Shown here one piece after another: positions 9,716-20,199 of a stretch of DNA of 64,000 bases. The first letter of the stretch is position 1, and each line of letters starts with the position of its first letter. The stretch covers positions 1 to 64,000 of the forward strand of contig JABCPU010000097.1 of NCBI GenBank assembly GCA_016800925.1, in the 5' to 3' direction. A model generated the notes under the pieces. The model saw nothing but the letters and a program-made list of their open reading frames with translations. It ran no database searches and had not been told where the DNA came from. Source of the stretch: Suillus spraguei (taxonomy: Eukaryota > Basidiomycota > Agaricomycetes > Boletales > Suillaceae). Made by a program: the position numbers and the translations under genes.

Positions 9716-10658
9716 TGAGTCAATTACCCCTCCACTGTATGTACGTGGAGGGGATGACAGATCTTAATGGCTGGATCGTTTAATGGTTGGTCAATGGGGT
9801 TGGATTTTAACAAACGACTTGGTTACCTGACGTAGAAGACGGGGCCAACGTGATCCAAGGGGTCGCAATAAGTGAGAACGAGTTAGCCATTGCCCACTCC
9901 ACTGTATGTACGGTGGAGGGGATGATGTGTGTTGATGGCTGGACATGTTGGTTGATTAATGGTTGGATCTGTCAACAAATGGGCTTACCTGACTAACGGG
10001 CCAGCATGATCTAAAGGATCACAGTAAGCAAAGGCGGATGACCCAGAGTTGATGGCTTGATCATTCCGCGAAAAAGGATGGAGTTGGCGAGCTGGTGGGC
10101 TTGATCATTCAGCGAAAAAGGATGGAGTTGGCGAGGTGGTGGGTGGTAATGGGATAGGAGACACGACAGTACATACTGTCGTGCTACGAAGATAGGAACA
10201 ATGAACAATGAACTCGATGAGCACGACAGTACATACTGTCATGCTTCAAGGATGGGGACGATGAAGTAGCTCGAGAGAGTCGACAGTACAAAGTTCAAAC
10301 TGAGTCAATGTTATGTAACAATTCCCTAATATGGGTGTTTGTGATTGTTGGGCCTTTCATCGCCAAAAAGTTCTAAGTCCTGTGTTTGTGATTGTTGGGC
10401 GCTTTCGTCGCCAAAGTTCTAAGTCCTATGGAACTTAGTAACTATTACTCTAGGAGGTTCGACGTTTGTACTGTCGAGCCTCCCATTCTCCTTGTCGACA
10501 ACGACCCTTCCTCACCTTCTTCCAGGGCATGACTGTATGTACAGTCGTGCCCGGTGTTCTCTACTTTCATCGCCACTGCCAACGTCCTATTATTAATAAT
10601 AACTCTAAGTCAACATCCATCACTTCCTGGTTCGACGTCCGTGGCAGCCCTTCACGAT
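9716..10658 (-). repeat. Right arm of large inverted repeat
   Basis: Reverse complement of the left arm at 1908-2811. It is longer (about 943 bp) because it keeps a segment of about 85 bp, part of an internal tandem duplication of a block of about 150 bp containing the GTGGAGG hairpin. It carries at least six GTACATAC-core palindromes (9727-9753, 9893-9920, 10161-10184, 10220-10244, near 10458-10480 and 10525-10552). Arms of this length with subterminal repeated motifs would suit a DNA transposon or a composite of two inverted copies of one element. Confidence 0.85.
10525..10552. repeat. Palindrome with GTATGTAC core and GACT/AGTC stem
   Basis: Ten-base stems GGGCATGACT and AGTCGTGCCC flank GTATGTAC; the only imperfect pair is a T-G. 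The matching left-arm site at 2073-2100 has GGGCACGACT and AGTCATGCCT around GTACATAC. Compared with the ACGACA/TGTCGT class, the base pair next to the core is swapped (A-T to T-A), so pairing is kept. Confidence 0.75.
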
Positions 10659-11560
10659 ATTGATCATGGGTTTGACACCCCTATCGCAGAAACAACTTGG
10701 GTAGAAGCTGCAGATCTATGAAGTGAGTCATCATGATGTTATTCTCCTCTTATTGATCATAGGTTTAACATCTTTTTGCTGGTCTTCCATGGGTTTGACA
10801 TCCTTCCTGTCGTCGTGGCCTTGCCCGGCGTTCTCTGCCTCCATCACCATCGTCAATGTACCATCATCACTCCCTAATATTAGCTGGTTGGAGACCAACT
10901 CCACTTCTCTTCAAGTTCTTTACCACGTCTCAAGCCACATAGTAAAATTCTGTTGTTAATTTTAATTTTTAATTTTCTCCACTCATCCCAAGTCACAGTC
11001 CTGGCATTGTTCTGTTTTCCTCCGCTTGTCTCAATCCACAGACCACATCTCATCCACACTCCGCTTGTCTCAATCCACAGACCACACCCCTAGTATTGCT
11101 GCCACTGCCACTGATATGGTAATTGTTTGTTGAAACTCCGCTACGTCTATATTAGATGCACCCAACTTCTCGCATTTCGTTACCTTCTTCCATCTAACGT
11201 AATGGTTTGTACTGTTGCGTAGTAGTCTTGACTGTACTCTTTGTCTCTCGCCTCATGATAACATCTCCATGTCATCGTCCGTGATGGCAGGTTTATACCT
11301 CTCTCACCGCACACTCCCTTCCCAATGTCATACCTCACGAGCCTCCTTGGGATCCTCGCGAAGACTATGATAGTTCTCCCGATATAGTAATATGCCACTC
11401 ACTACTCGCTGGGCATGGAGCTCGTCCGTGGTTTCCCTTGTACCTTTGAACCCTAGCTTCGATGGGCCGATCTTTGGATGCCTCAACCACTCCAGGTTTT
11501 CCCTCCTCACAGAGGTAGATACATCGGGAAGGCACATTCTCCACCCAATATTCGGGCAAA
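10659..11560. other. Repeat-rich spacer right of the inverted repeat
   Basis: It contains three variants of an ATCATGGGTTTGACACC block (near 10665, 10750 and 10790), an AT-only run at 10955-10975, and a direct duplication of a segment of about 27 bp beginning TCCGCTTGTCTCAATCC at about 11022 and 11063. Short frames near 11180-11560 on both strands show no known motif. No RNA gene was recognised. Confidence 0.4.
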
Positions 11561-13860
11561 ATGGGTCGACTTAGAGCAGAAACTGCTCTGGTGCCAGGAA
11601 GTTTGGGTGCTGGGCTATTGATTCCATGGGGGACTAAACTTCCACGCCCTCCGACTACCTATGGGTACCAACGGTGGCATACAGATGTTAACCTTGCCAA
11701 AAAGATTGCAATAAGGTTGCGCGATGCATTTCTATGTAAGTCAACCAGTTTATTCATCGTTCGTGATGCCTGACGGATTTCCAGTAATTGCTGCCACCTG
11801 CTCGTGGTACATCATGACTCGTCGATACCAAGGTGCCAATCAGTGGACAGCTATCTTAGCTGAATGGGTTCTCGAGTTGTTGCGCTCATTCGTTGGAGAT
11901 CTGACGACAAACATGCCATGTACGGGAGCCTTGATCTCTTCCATTCACTGTCCTTGGCAAGTTCAATTGCCCATGTTTGAGAAATTCTTGCTTCCGATTT
12001 GGGGTCTGCGATTTTCTGGGGATACCTTCTGGCCCACCGGTTGAATTTTACCCTTGCGTCATTATATATCCCCGGTGTCTGATGTTCCCGAGGCACATGC
12101 GGACTCTCTGTTCCCAGTCTCCCAACCCACTCTAGACAGAAGCAAGGAGAAGACTTCAAGGCATTCTTTGCGCGGCGCCGTCAGGAGAACCAGAGGAAAG
12201 AGGAGATGGAAATGCCAGCTCAACGGCAGTCGCGTCAGAGTCATGAGTGGGCAGCCATGAACCACAGCATCCCTGGCAAATTCAGCACAGTTGTGGTGTT
12301 TGAATGGCAACCTAATGACGACTTTGGCAGTTTTCGTCAATGCATCCATCTCACAAAGGCTGAGATACCAATGACTTGGATGTCATATAGCAAATCTACC
12401 AGGGTATATGACTCGTTCCGTAATGAGTGGGATTTGTGCGACGCATTGGATCTTACCAGCATCCCCAATGGCGATTGGGAGGAAGATGATTTCCCGCCTG
12501 CGCCTGCTCCTTCTGAACCCACCCCTGCTCCCCCTGCCCCTCCACCACCCTTGTCCAGTTTCTTGAAAGACATCGAAGCCTACTTCGGTCATTATGAGGT
12601 TGCACCCTCAATGCAATACACTCGTAGTGTTGAGCGATTTGTCTCGATTTTGCATTTTCATCTCGGATTTCACCTTGCAGCATCCACCACTACACCCCGA
12701 GGCAGATCGACTACATTCGATGATTGGGCTCGCAAGACACAGTGGACTCACTTATGCAGACTCGTCGGCAACAACCCCATGGATATCAGTCAATTCCAGA
12801 TGCACAGAAGGATGTCATCACATGTTTTATAGGTTACCTCTCACCCTCCCTCAAACTCAGTTGTCAGACATCCGCCCAATCTCTGGGATCTAGGACCTGA
12901 CTCGTCCCTGTCAGTCTCGAAGCACACATTCGAGTTTCCTTTGTGCAACAACCCAATCAGTGGCTCTACATCATCGAGTCACTGTCGTCAAATCTGGTGC
13001 CCTGGAAACTGGCGGTTCCTGACGCTATTACGGCTGTGATGTGCCTCCGGCATGACTGGGGCTCGGATATCACCAAGATCGCGTGTAACCTCATGGAAAA
13101 AGGAATCACTATAAAGATGTTGCAGCCAATCTCAGTTCCACCTCATGCTTGACGTCCACTTATGGAACTCCACACATACTCGCTCGGACACGTCTTCCCC
13201 CCGAGGATCGCAGGCTCGCCCGTTTTAGGCCAGTTTTTGCTGACTACATCGTGTACGAGCAGCACCGTCACGAGTTCCTGAACCAGCCTCGCGCAAGAGC
13301 GGCACTTCTTCATGGTGGCCTCATATGGCGGCTGGCTTTACATAGTCTTGGGTTTGATGTTCTCCCCTCCGTTCTCGATGGCATTTCACGGGAAGTGGTA
13401 CCATTTGGCCTCATGCTGGACATTAATGGCCAGACTTATTTCGATGATGAGCTGTCAGAAGAGGAGATAGATTTCATGTGCGGGACGTATTATCTGCATA
13501 CCAGTGAGTTTCTCTCATTTACATCAACGACAGAGGCACTTATGTTTGAATAATCTAGACAACGGGAATGTTGAAATCGTCTCCTGGTGGCCCAGGCCCC
13601 AGGCCTGGGCTGCCTCAGGACTAAATGTGGGGTTCTGGTCCAGTCGATGTGAATCCTGGTTCCAGTTACGCCTGGGCAACATTCAACAGGGCGTTTCATG
13701 AGAGCGACATAAATTCACTAATGATGCTAACGGTCCAATGACTGGCTCGCAGTGGAAAGGCTCACTCAAATTCAATGCGGGCACCAGCAAAATGATGAAA
13801 AACGTCAACGTGGCATCTTGCAGTTTTCTTGCCACCAAAGCAAGCGGTAAGAATAAATTG
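11561..13860 (+). pseudogene. Decayed member of a large Agaricomycete family of unknown function
   Basis: Plus-strand fragments line up in order although no single frame joins them. They are FPVIAATCSWYIMTRRYQG with ILAEWVLELLRSFVGDL near 11775-11900, VVVFEWQPNDDF and an acidic Pro-rich segment ending PPPPLSSFLKDIEAYFGHYE near 12290-12600, then RSVERFVSILHFHLGF and FDDWARKTQWTHLCRLVG near 12630-12770. After these come QQPNQWLYIIESL and WKLAVPDAITAVMC near 12940-13040, ADYIVYEQHRHEFLNQPRAR with GGLIWRLALHSLGFD and LMLDINGQTYFDDELSEEE near 13230-13470, and VEIVSWWPRP with GFWSSRCESWF near 13570-13670. The last is KFNAGTSKMMKNVNVASC near 13770-13825. I recall this order from an expanded, uncharacterised basidiomycete family. 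At least three stops or frame changes break it (near 12830, 13150 and 13555-13700). Confidence 0.6.
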
Positions 13861-14810
13861 GTTGTTACTTGTGCGTCTCTAATCTCCTGCTCAGCTTTTA
13901 CAGAGAATTAGCACTAGCCTGTATACAAGTTGAAATGATTTTGTAAGTACATTCATTCACCTCGAGAAATCACCGGTATCTGACTATGTCATGCAGGATT
14001 GATTTTCTATTTCACTCTACTACATAGATTCACGTACATCTACTATACCATTTGAATAAGAGTGCGTTAACGCGCTTGTATATATAAGTCATCGTCTAGT
14101 CCCCTAATCGTTAACACGTGTTTCTAACCGAAAGGCATCGCTTGTGTCTATAACTTATCGTCTAGTCCCCTAATATTTAGCATCTCAAACTCAAGTGGGC
14201 GATGATGTTGTAAGTGGGCGATGATTCAGCCGTGAGTGGGCAATCGTCGGGCAATCGGTTTTATCTAGAGATAAAACTTGATGATTTATTTTCACATTTT
14301 ATTGTCAGGGGGTATTTTGAATTTTAACGCCCGTCTAAATGACGGTCTAAACTTCATACATGAGCAGATGTTCAGTCACGTGCTAAAATTGAAGTTTTTT
14401 CGAGTCTTAAATGTGAAGTTTCATTTCGAAGTTTATGCCAGCATTAAAGATATATTTATATTTCTTGTTGTCATTGACATTCAGACAGTAAGAAAATGTT
14501 CGCTGATACTTTATATTTCTCTTGTCATGCAAGACCTCTTTAACATTTGAAATTTTACATCCGCTAAGACGACAACCTAAATATTAAATATTATCTTGAC
14601 ATTTCGCACGACATTCAAACCAGTCTTAAATATTCGGATCCCCGATGTGGCACCCACTCGGACTCGTTGAGGTGAGGTATTTACGAACCAGCTAACTAAA
14701 ACGGGTAAGAACATTCCGACCGACTTGATGCTATGGTACGGGGAACAGCCCTATAGACGATCCATCTCCATTTGGAAGTGTAGTGATCCGATTAGATCGT
14801 TCGGGACTTT
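13861..14810. other. AT-rich intergenic DNA with short direct repeats
   Basis: An 18-bp segment containing ATCGTCTAGTCCCCTAAT occurs twice, at about 14091 and 14157, inside longer similar units of about 66 bp. GTGGGCGATGAT-like words recur at 14196-14260. A perfect palindrome GCGTTAACGC lies near 14064. A 90-codon frame at 14278-14550 is very AT-rich with no motif and is probably chance. The region could be a remnant LTR or MITE; no boundaries are visible. Confidence 0.35.
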
Positions 14811-14813
14811 GAT

Positions 14814-14831
14814 CGAGTCATACTTGAGTCA
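14814..14831. promoter_or_regulatory. Gcn4/CPC1-like bZIP sites upstream of aminotransferase
   Basis: A perfect TGAGTCA heptamer sits at 14825-14831 with a near match (CGAGTCA) at 14814-14820, about 110 bp before the start codon and about 45 bp before the TATA box. TGASTCA is the known binding site of the Gcn4/CPC1 regulators that raise amino-acid biosynthesis gene expression in fungi. Use in this gene is inferred. The sites are absent upstream of the duplicated pseudogene at 18294. Confidence 0.45.
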
Positions 14832-14872
14832 TACTACATGTCAGACTTTCCTAGTCATACTCTCAGTGGACT

Positions 14873-14879
14873 TATAAAA
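14873..14879 (+). promoter_or_regulatory. TATA box of aminotransferase gene
   Basis: TATAAAA lies 59-65 bp upstream of the ATG at 14938. The stretch from here to the start codon is also conserved upstream of the pseudogene copy (near 18230-18293), which suggests that this part of the promoter was included in the duplication. Confidence 0.5.
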
Positions 14880-14937
14880 GTATGGATCGAATTGATAACC
14901 TGTATTTTCAGGTGGTTTCCTCTTGGTCACAGTAGCC

Positions 14938-16393
14938 ATGGGTGACAGAGACAGCATCGCCTCTATTGCGCCAGGCCAAACGGGCGACTCTGCCAAACCG
15001 AGAAGCCTTGCTGCACTCGATGTGAGTGTGCCGCCTGCTAAATGTAGTCGTGTATAAGTATAACCCCAACGTTTTTGCAGGCATCCAAGCTCAATATCAC
15101 GCTTGCAAAGACACTGAAGCCCCTGCAGCCCATCGAGACATTACGTTTCGGCCAGGTGAGCAAGACCTGTAACAACCACATTCATGTCGCTCTAACAATA
15201 ATGATGCCAGACATTCTCGGACCACATGATTGTTGCAACTCATGACCCTGAAATAGGGTGGTCCGCGCCTGAGATCAAGCCCTATGGGCCCATTACACTT
15301 GATCCTGCCTGCTCGTGCTTCCAGTACGGCGGCAATATCTTTGAGGGTATGAAGGCTTATCTTGGACCCGATGGCAAGGCCCGCTTGTTCCGCCCAGATA
15401 TGAACATGCGTCGATTAGAGAGGTCTTGTGCACGTCTCGCTCTTCCCGTGAGTACCACGACGTTCATGCAGGGAGTATCTCTGACTTAGTTGCCCCACGC
15501 AGCCCGTTGACGGAGATGTCGTTTTAGAACTGATAAAGTGTCTAGTGAATCTTGAAATGCGTTGGATACCCAAAGAATCGGGATATAGTTTGTATCTGCG
15601 TCCTACTGTCATCGGAACCCGCCCAGGTTCGTGAAATGAGTCGATGATGTACGAGTATTCACCTGATTGCAATGTAGGTTTGGGATTGACGGCGTCTGAT
15701 CATGCTATACTTTATGTTATTGCATCGCCAGCTGGGCCATACTTCAACGTGTTGAAGCCTATTTCTCTCCTCGCGGCGACTGAAAATGTGCGCTCGTGGC
15801 CGGGTGGAACTGGAGGTGACAAATTTGCTGGCAACTACTCGCCTGGCTTCCTACCCCAACGTACTGCTGCCGAGAAAGGTTACGACCAGATCCTGTGGCT
15901 ATTTGGTGATGACAGGAGAATCACAGAGGCTGGAGTGATGAACTTCTTCGTGGTAGTCAAGAGGGATGATGGAGACGGTGAGTTCCAAATAAACAAAATT
16001 AGATAAATAATAAACTTATCCGTTGAAGGCGTGAACCTGATCACTACGCCTCTTGACGGTACTATTCTACCTGGAGTCACTAGAGCATCATGTCTTGCCC
16101 TCGCAAGCGATCCAGAATTCCACAAAGAAATCTCAGTGCGCTTACACCCACAAGAAATGGTGTATACCATGAGTGACCTTTCGAAATGGTCGTCCGAGGG
16201 CAAATTGCTTGAAGCGTTAGCCGTAGGGACAGCGGCCATTGTTGGATCTTGCAATAGAATTGGGTACGAGGGTGAGGACATCGTAATTCCTGGGGCTGGC
16301 ATGGGTCCAGTTGGCACGGCACTGCGGCAAAGAATTCTTGATATCCAGGAGGGTAGGACAGAGTGGAAAGGATGGGGTGTCATCTGCGCTTAG
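14938..16393 (+). CDS. Branched-chain amino acid aminotransferase (BCAT)
   Basis: The enzyme is PLP-dependent and moves the amino group between Leu, Ile or Val and 2-oxoglutarate (last step of synthesis, first of breakdown). Six exons give a frame of 394 residues: 14938-15021, 15081-15155, 15211-15447, 15503-15626, 15678-15977 and 16029-16393. Family marks are IKPYGPITLDP, CFQYGGNIFEGMKAY near residue 85, FRPDMNMRRLERSCARL, WIPKESGYSLYLRPT, the PLP-lysine region GGTGGDKFAGNYSPGF near residue 235, WLFGDDRRITEAGVMNFFVV, and a C-terminal GPVGTALRQRILDIQEGR with the usual WGVICA ending. Length suits fungal BCATs. The N terminus (MGDRDSIASIAPG) is not clearly a mitochondrial presequence, so a cytosolic form is possible. 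It is intact, whereas the duplicate at 18294-19741 is broken. Copy number elsewhere is unknown. Confidence 0.9.
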
Positions 16394-17160
16394 TGGCATG
16401 TTACAGTACTGGGAATAGTTAAGTTGTTTGCAAGGCCACTCAGCCGGTAATTGTGGCTGGAAGATAAAGTTATGTATAGAAAGCCAGACCACCGTGCTCT
16501 ACTCCCAAGGGTTCTACTTCTCAGAACCTTCGTAGTAAGGTAAGTAGCTTCTATTGACTTCCGAACACCTCGTGCGACTCGTGACTGCTCGAACAATTTA
16601 AATTTTATTGACCTTCAGTTAATTAATGCGTGTGTAGGAACTTTGGTTGCAAGAAATATATCTTGTGAAAACAGACACTGAAAAAACATATTACAAATTT
16701 GTGCCTGCGAAGCATAAACCATGCCAACATTGCGAAGATGCAATGGCTTCCAGAGAAGGTTTGGTTTGGACATATGTTCCACCTCGGTAGACAGTGATTG
16801 CGATGATTTAGACACACCTTCGTATGTGTCCCGACAGCAAAGAATGTTTAAAATACTAGATAGGTCTCTAGCCTGCAATGTTCTTCTTGATCGCGAGTGC
16901 ATTCTAGATCACTTCAGATACTCTGTGCAGTGGTCTACAGATCAGCGCCTGATGTTGCAGACACGTCTACAGACAATTCATCCAATATGCAACGAACTAA
17001 GCCCGAAGCGGAACTACATAAAACCTGCGGCAGCCTCACGACACGCAATATAATTAATGTTTCAAACACATGTGTCCCAAGGCACAACTCACTATGCAGT
17101 AAATATGAATGCTGCGACAACAACTTACACAGGGGCTAAACCAGTTAAGGGAGGGCTAAA
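16394..17160. other. 3' flank and spacer, no gene recognised
   Basis: Overlapping short frames on both strands (16615-17140) lack known motifs and plausible splice structure. The first part is the 3' flank of the aminotransferase gene; similarity to the duplicate copy fades near 16425. Confidence 0.35.
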
Positions 17161-17520
17161 AAACGTCAGCAGGTTTCGAACCTCCGCGGCCGAAGAGAAA
17201 CAAATTTTTACTATGTTGTAGCAACCTCCTGGTAAGACGAGTTACGGTAAACTTCTAAAGAAACCATCCATGAGTGAATATCAAGGTGTGTTCCGATAGA
17301 AAAAAACCTCACGGTCAGCAGATTGCGAACCTGCGTAGCCCAAGAGAAACAGATTTTGATTCTGTTGTTGCAACCACCTAGTTAAGACCAGTCACGAACT
17401 TCCAAAGAAACGCATCCATGAATGAATGTCAAAGTGTGTTCCGATAGAAAAAAAAACTGTAGTTCATCAGGTTTCGAACCCAAGAGAAACGGATTTTGTG
17501 GTAACCACACTGGCAGGCTC
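17161..17520 (-). repeat. Three tandem tRNA-like (SINE-like) units
   Basis: Three units about 150 bp apart (starting near 17164, 17314 and 17463) are related on the minus strand. Each has a pol III B-box-like T arm: GGTTCGAAACC in the first and third, GGTTCGCAATC in the second. Each also carries a conserved TTTCTCTTSGG variable region, and the first two are separated by a shared tail segment (GGAACACAC, then TTCACTCATGG) with A/T runs. In the middle unit a five-pair anticodon-like stem (ACAGA/TCTGT) encloses ATCAAAA, giving a Leu-type CAA anticodon. The acceptor ends do not pair, so none is a working tRNA. A tRNA-derived SINE arranged in tandem is the likeliest reading. Confidence 0.55.
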
Positions 17521-18230
17521 TCCCGCTTGACGAGACTTCCTCAGTTGAAGGGACTCCTGATTGACACGGCTCGAAAAACATGGACAATAAAGTTCGAGTC
17601 TGAACGTTTGCGAGACAATAAAACTGCCCCGATGAGATAATTCTAATTCACCATCATTAGCAGCAGGTTCAATATGATTGACATTACCACTAAGTATACA
17701 TGAATACAGAAGGAAATCAGCAGATATCAAAAAAAGAGGCCATGAGACGCTGTCGCCACCTTCGGAAGGCCAGACATAGAGGATTGGAGACGGGAGTCTC
17801 ATCTTCCCACAAAACGGTGGCCACGCAGCAATCCAGCTCATCCCAAATACAACATCGAGACCACACGCGACCTCGAACTCGGTAGTGAGCGCACGGCAAT
17901 GAATCACTGAGGCCATGCGAATTTCAGCGAATACGCAGGTTCATCGGGACTGAATGCCATTCCGGATAGCATCAAATACATAACGTCACACAGAGGAGCG
18001 TTGTGGCTGGTAAAAGTCAAGACGGTGACAGCCCAACACTGTCTTCTGAATCAACAGGAGACCGATGTAAACCCATCCATATCCCAAAACCTTTTTGTCG
18101 GTTCTAATGCATATCAAATTGTAATTGTATTGTAATTGATATCTTTTAAACAAGGCAAACACAAATCTATCATTCAAAAAACAAGAAGAGTGGTAAACAA
18201 GGTCCCTGCCCGAAGTTCGGCCCTTCTTCT
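17521..18230. other. Spacer between aminotransferase copies
   Basis: No gene recognised. A minus-strand open frame (17467-17916) overlaps the tRNA-like units and is probably spurious. A single T-arm-like word (GAGTTCGAGGTC on the minus strand) at about 17868-17880 may be another degraded SINE piece. Confidence 0.3.
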
Positions 18231-18293
18231 AATATAAAATATGGATCAAACTGATAAGGTATTTTCAGGTATTTCTTCTTGGTCACAATAGTC

Positions 18294-19741
18294 ATGGGTG
18301 ACGGAGACAGCGTCGTCTCTACAGCGCCAGGCCGGACGGGCGCCTCTGCCAACCCGAGAAGCCTTGCTGCACTCGATGTGAGTGTGCTGCCCGCTGAGCG
18401 TAGTCGTGTATAACCCAACGCTGCTGTAGGCATCCAAGCTCAATATAACGCTCACAAAGACATTAAAGCCCCTGCAGCTCATCGAGACATTACGTTTCGG
18501 TCAGGTGAGCAAGTTCCGACAACTTGAACCATATCCAATTCACTCTAAAAATGATGATACCAGACATTCTCGGACACATGGTCGTTGCAACTTATGACCC
18601 TGAAATAGGGTGGTCCGCGCCTGAGATCAAGCCTTATGGGCCCATTACACTTGATCCCACATGCTCGTGCTTCCAGTACGGCGGAAACGTCTTTGAGGGT
18701 ATGAAGGCTTATCTTGGGCCCGATGGCAGAGCACGCTTGTTCCGCCCAGATATGAACATGCGTCGATTAGAGAGGTCTTGTGCACGTCTCGCTCTTCCCG
18801 TGAGTACCATGACATTCATGCAGGGAGTGACTCTGACTTCATTGCACCATGCAGCCCGTTGACGGAGATGTCGTTTTAGAACTGATAAAACATCTGTGCA
18901 TCTTGAAAGGCGCTGGATACCCAAAGAATCAGGATATAGTCTGTATTTGCGTCCTACCATCATCGCAACCCGCCCAGGTTCGTGGAACGAGTCAATGATA
19001 TACGAGTATTCGCCTGATTGGAATGTAGGTTTAAGAGTGACGGCATCTGATCATGCCATGCTTTATATTATTGCATCGCCGACTGGGCCATACTATGATC
19101 TGTTTAGGCCTATTTCTCTCCTTGCGGCGAGTGAAAATGTGCGCGCGTGGCCGGGTGGAACTGGAGGTGACAAAGTTGCTGGCAACTACTCGCCTGGCTT
19201 CCTACCCCAACGTACTGCTGCCGAGAAAGGTTACGACCAAATCCTTTGGCTATTTGGTGACGACAGAGAATCACAGAGGCTGGAGTGATGAACTTCTTCG
19301 TTGTAGTCAAGAGGGGTGATGGAGACGGTGAGTTTCAAATGAACAAATTAGACATATAAATAAACTCATCCGTTGAAGGCGTGGACCTGATCACTGCGCC
19401 TCTTGACGGTACTGTTCTATCTGGAGTCACTAGAGCATCATGTCTTGCCCTCGCAAGCGATCCAGAATTCCACAAAGAAAGCTCGGTGCGGTTACACCCC
19501 CAAGAAATGGTGTATACCATGAGTGATCTTTGGAAGTGGTCATCCGAGGGCAAATTGCTAGAAGCGTTAGTCGTAGGCACAGAGGTCATTGTTGGATCTT
19601 GCAATAGAATTGGGTACGATGGTGAGGACATCATAATTCCTGGGGCTGGCTTGGGCCCAGTCGGCACGGCACTGCGGCAAAGATTCTTGATATCCAAGAG
19701 GGTAGGACAGAGTGGAAAGGATGGGGTGTCGTCTGCCCTAG
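18294..19741 (+). pseudogene. Frameshifted duplicate of the branched-chain aminotransferase gene
   Basis: It matches the intact gene at 14938-16393 exon for exon, with the same intron positions and near-identical exon sequence, including the PLP-lysine region (GGTGGDKVAGNY). Compared with that copy it lacks one base in at least four exon places: 18584-ish (CGGACCACATG to CGGACACATG), near 18893 after CTGATAAA, near 19266 (GACAGGAGAATC to GACAGAGAATC) and near 19683 (CAAAGAATTC to CAAAGATTC). Each shifts the frame. The original stop is also changed. The duplication includes about 65 bp of upstream sequence but not the bZIP sites. Remaining open pieces are the trace of a gene lost fairly recently. 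Confidence 0.88.
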
Positions 19742-19748
19742 TGGCATG

Positions 19749-20177
19749 TTACAGTACTGGGAACAGTACAAAATTGTATATACTCACGATGACTAATGCA
19801 GTAACGTCCACCTGTACTTGCCTGCCAAAATAGGTAACACCGTATGAATTTGGAATCTGGTCCGTGCGCAGACTAGAAGTCTTTATAAACCCCTGCTCTA
19901 CGTTGGGTTTCTTCATCTCTTGTGCTCGGGCATGTACTGTCGCCAGTGAGGTCTTTACCGAGGCACAGTCTTTTGCTGATTGCAAATTACACATCCGAAC
20001 CCGTCTGTTAGCTTCGGCTTCCAGCAATTTTTGCAAACCCCTCGCCATGATGCTTTTGTTTGCAAGAACGGAGCAGAGCGAATTTTCAGAGGAATTGTAG
20101 TTGGCTGCTTGAGTAGTATTGTAATATTGTATCCCAATCAAGTTTAGTTTGTTTTTGTGGAATGTTTTGCATATCAT
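19749..20177 (-). CDS. Hypothetical ORF of 142 codons, doubtful
   Basis: The minus-strand open frame has a charged helical middle (MARGLQKLLEAEANRRVRM). I recognise no family and see no splice signals or promoter. Its 3' end overlaps the tail of the aminotransferase pseudogene. It could equally be chance. Confidence 0.2.
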   Translation of the reverse strand: MICKTFHKNKLNLIGIQYYNTTQAANYNSSENSLCSVLANKSIMARGLQKLLEAEANRRVRMCNLQSAKDCASVKTSLATVHARAQEMKKPNVEQGFIKTSSLRTDQIPNSYGVTYFGRQVQVDVTALVIVSIYNFVLFPVL

Positions 20178-20199
20178 TTCAAGTTTGATATATATAAAT

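Noticed and set aside
17311..17400. Central tRNA-like unit as a working tRNA-Leu gene
   Set aside because: The anticodon and T arms look right, but the acceptor stem and D arm do not pair, and sister units are degenerate.
17467..17916. 149-codon minus-strand frame
   Set aside because: Overlaps the tRNA-like tandem units, and no domain or splice signals are seen.
18524..18862. Open frame in the second aminotransferase copy as a separate functional short enzyme
   Set aside because: It starts inside an intron of the original structure, and the downstream exons need further frame changes, so it cannot give a complete enzyme.
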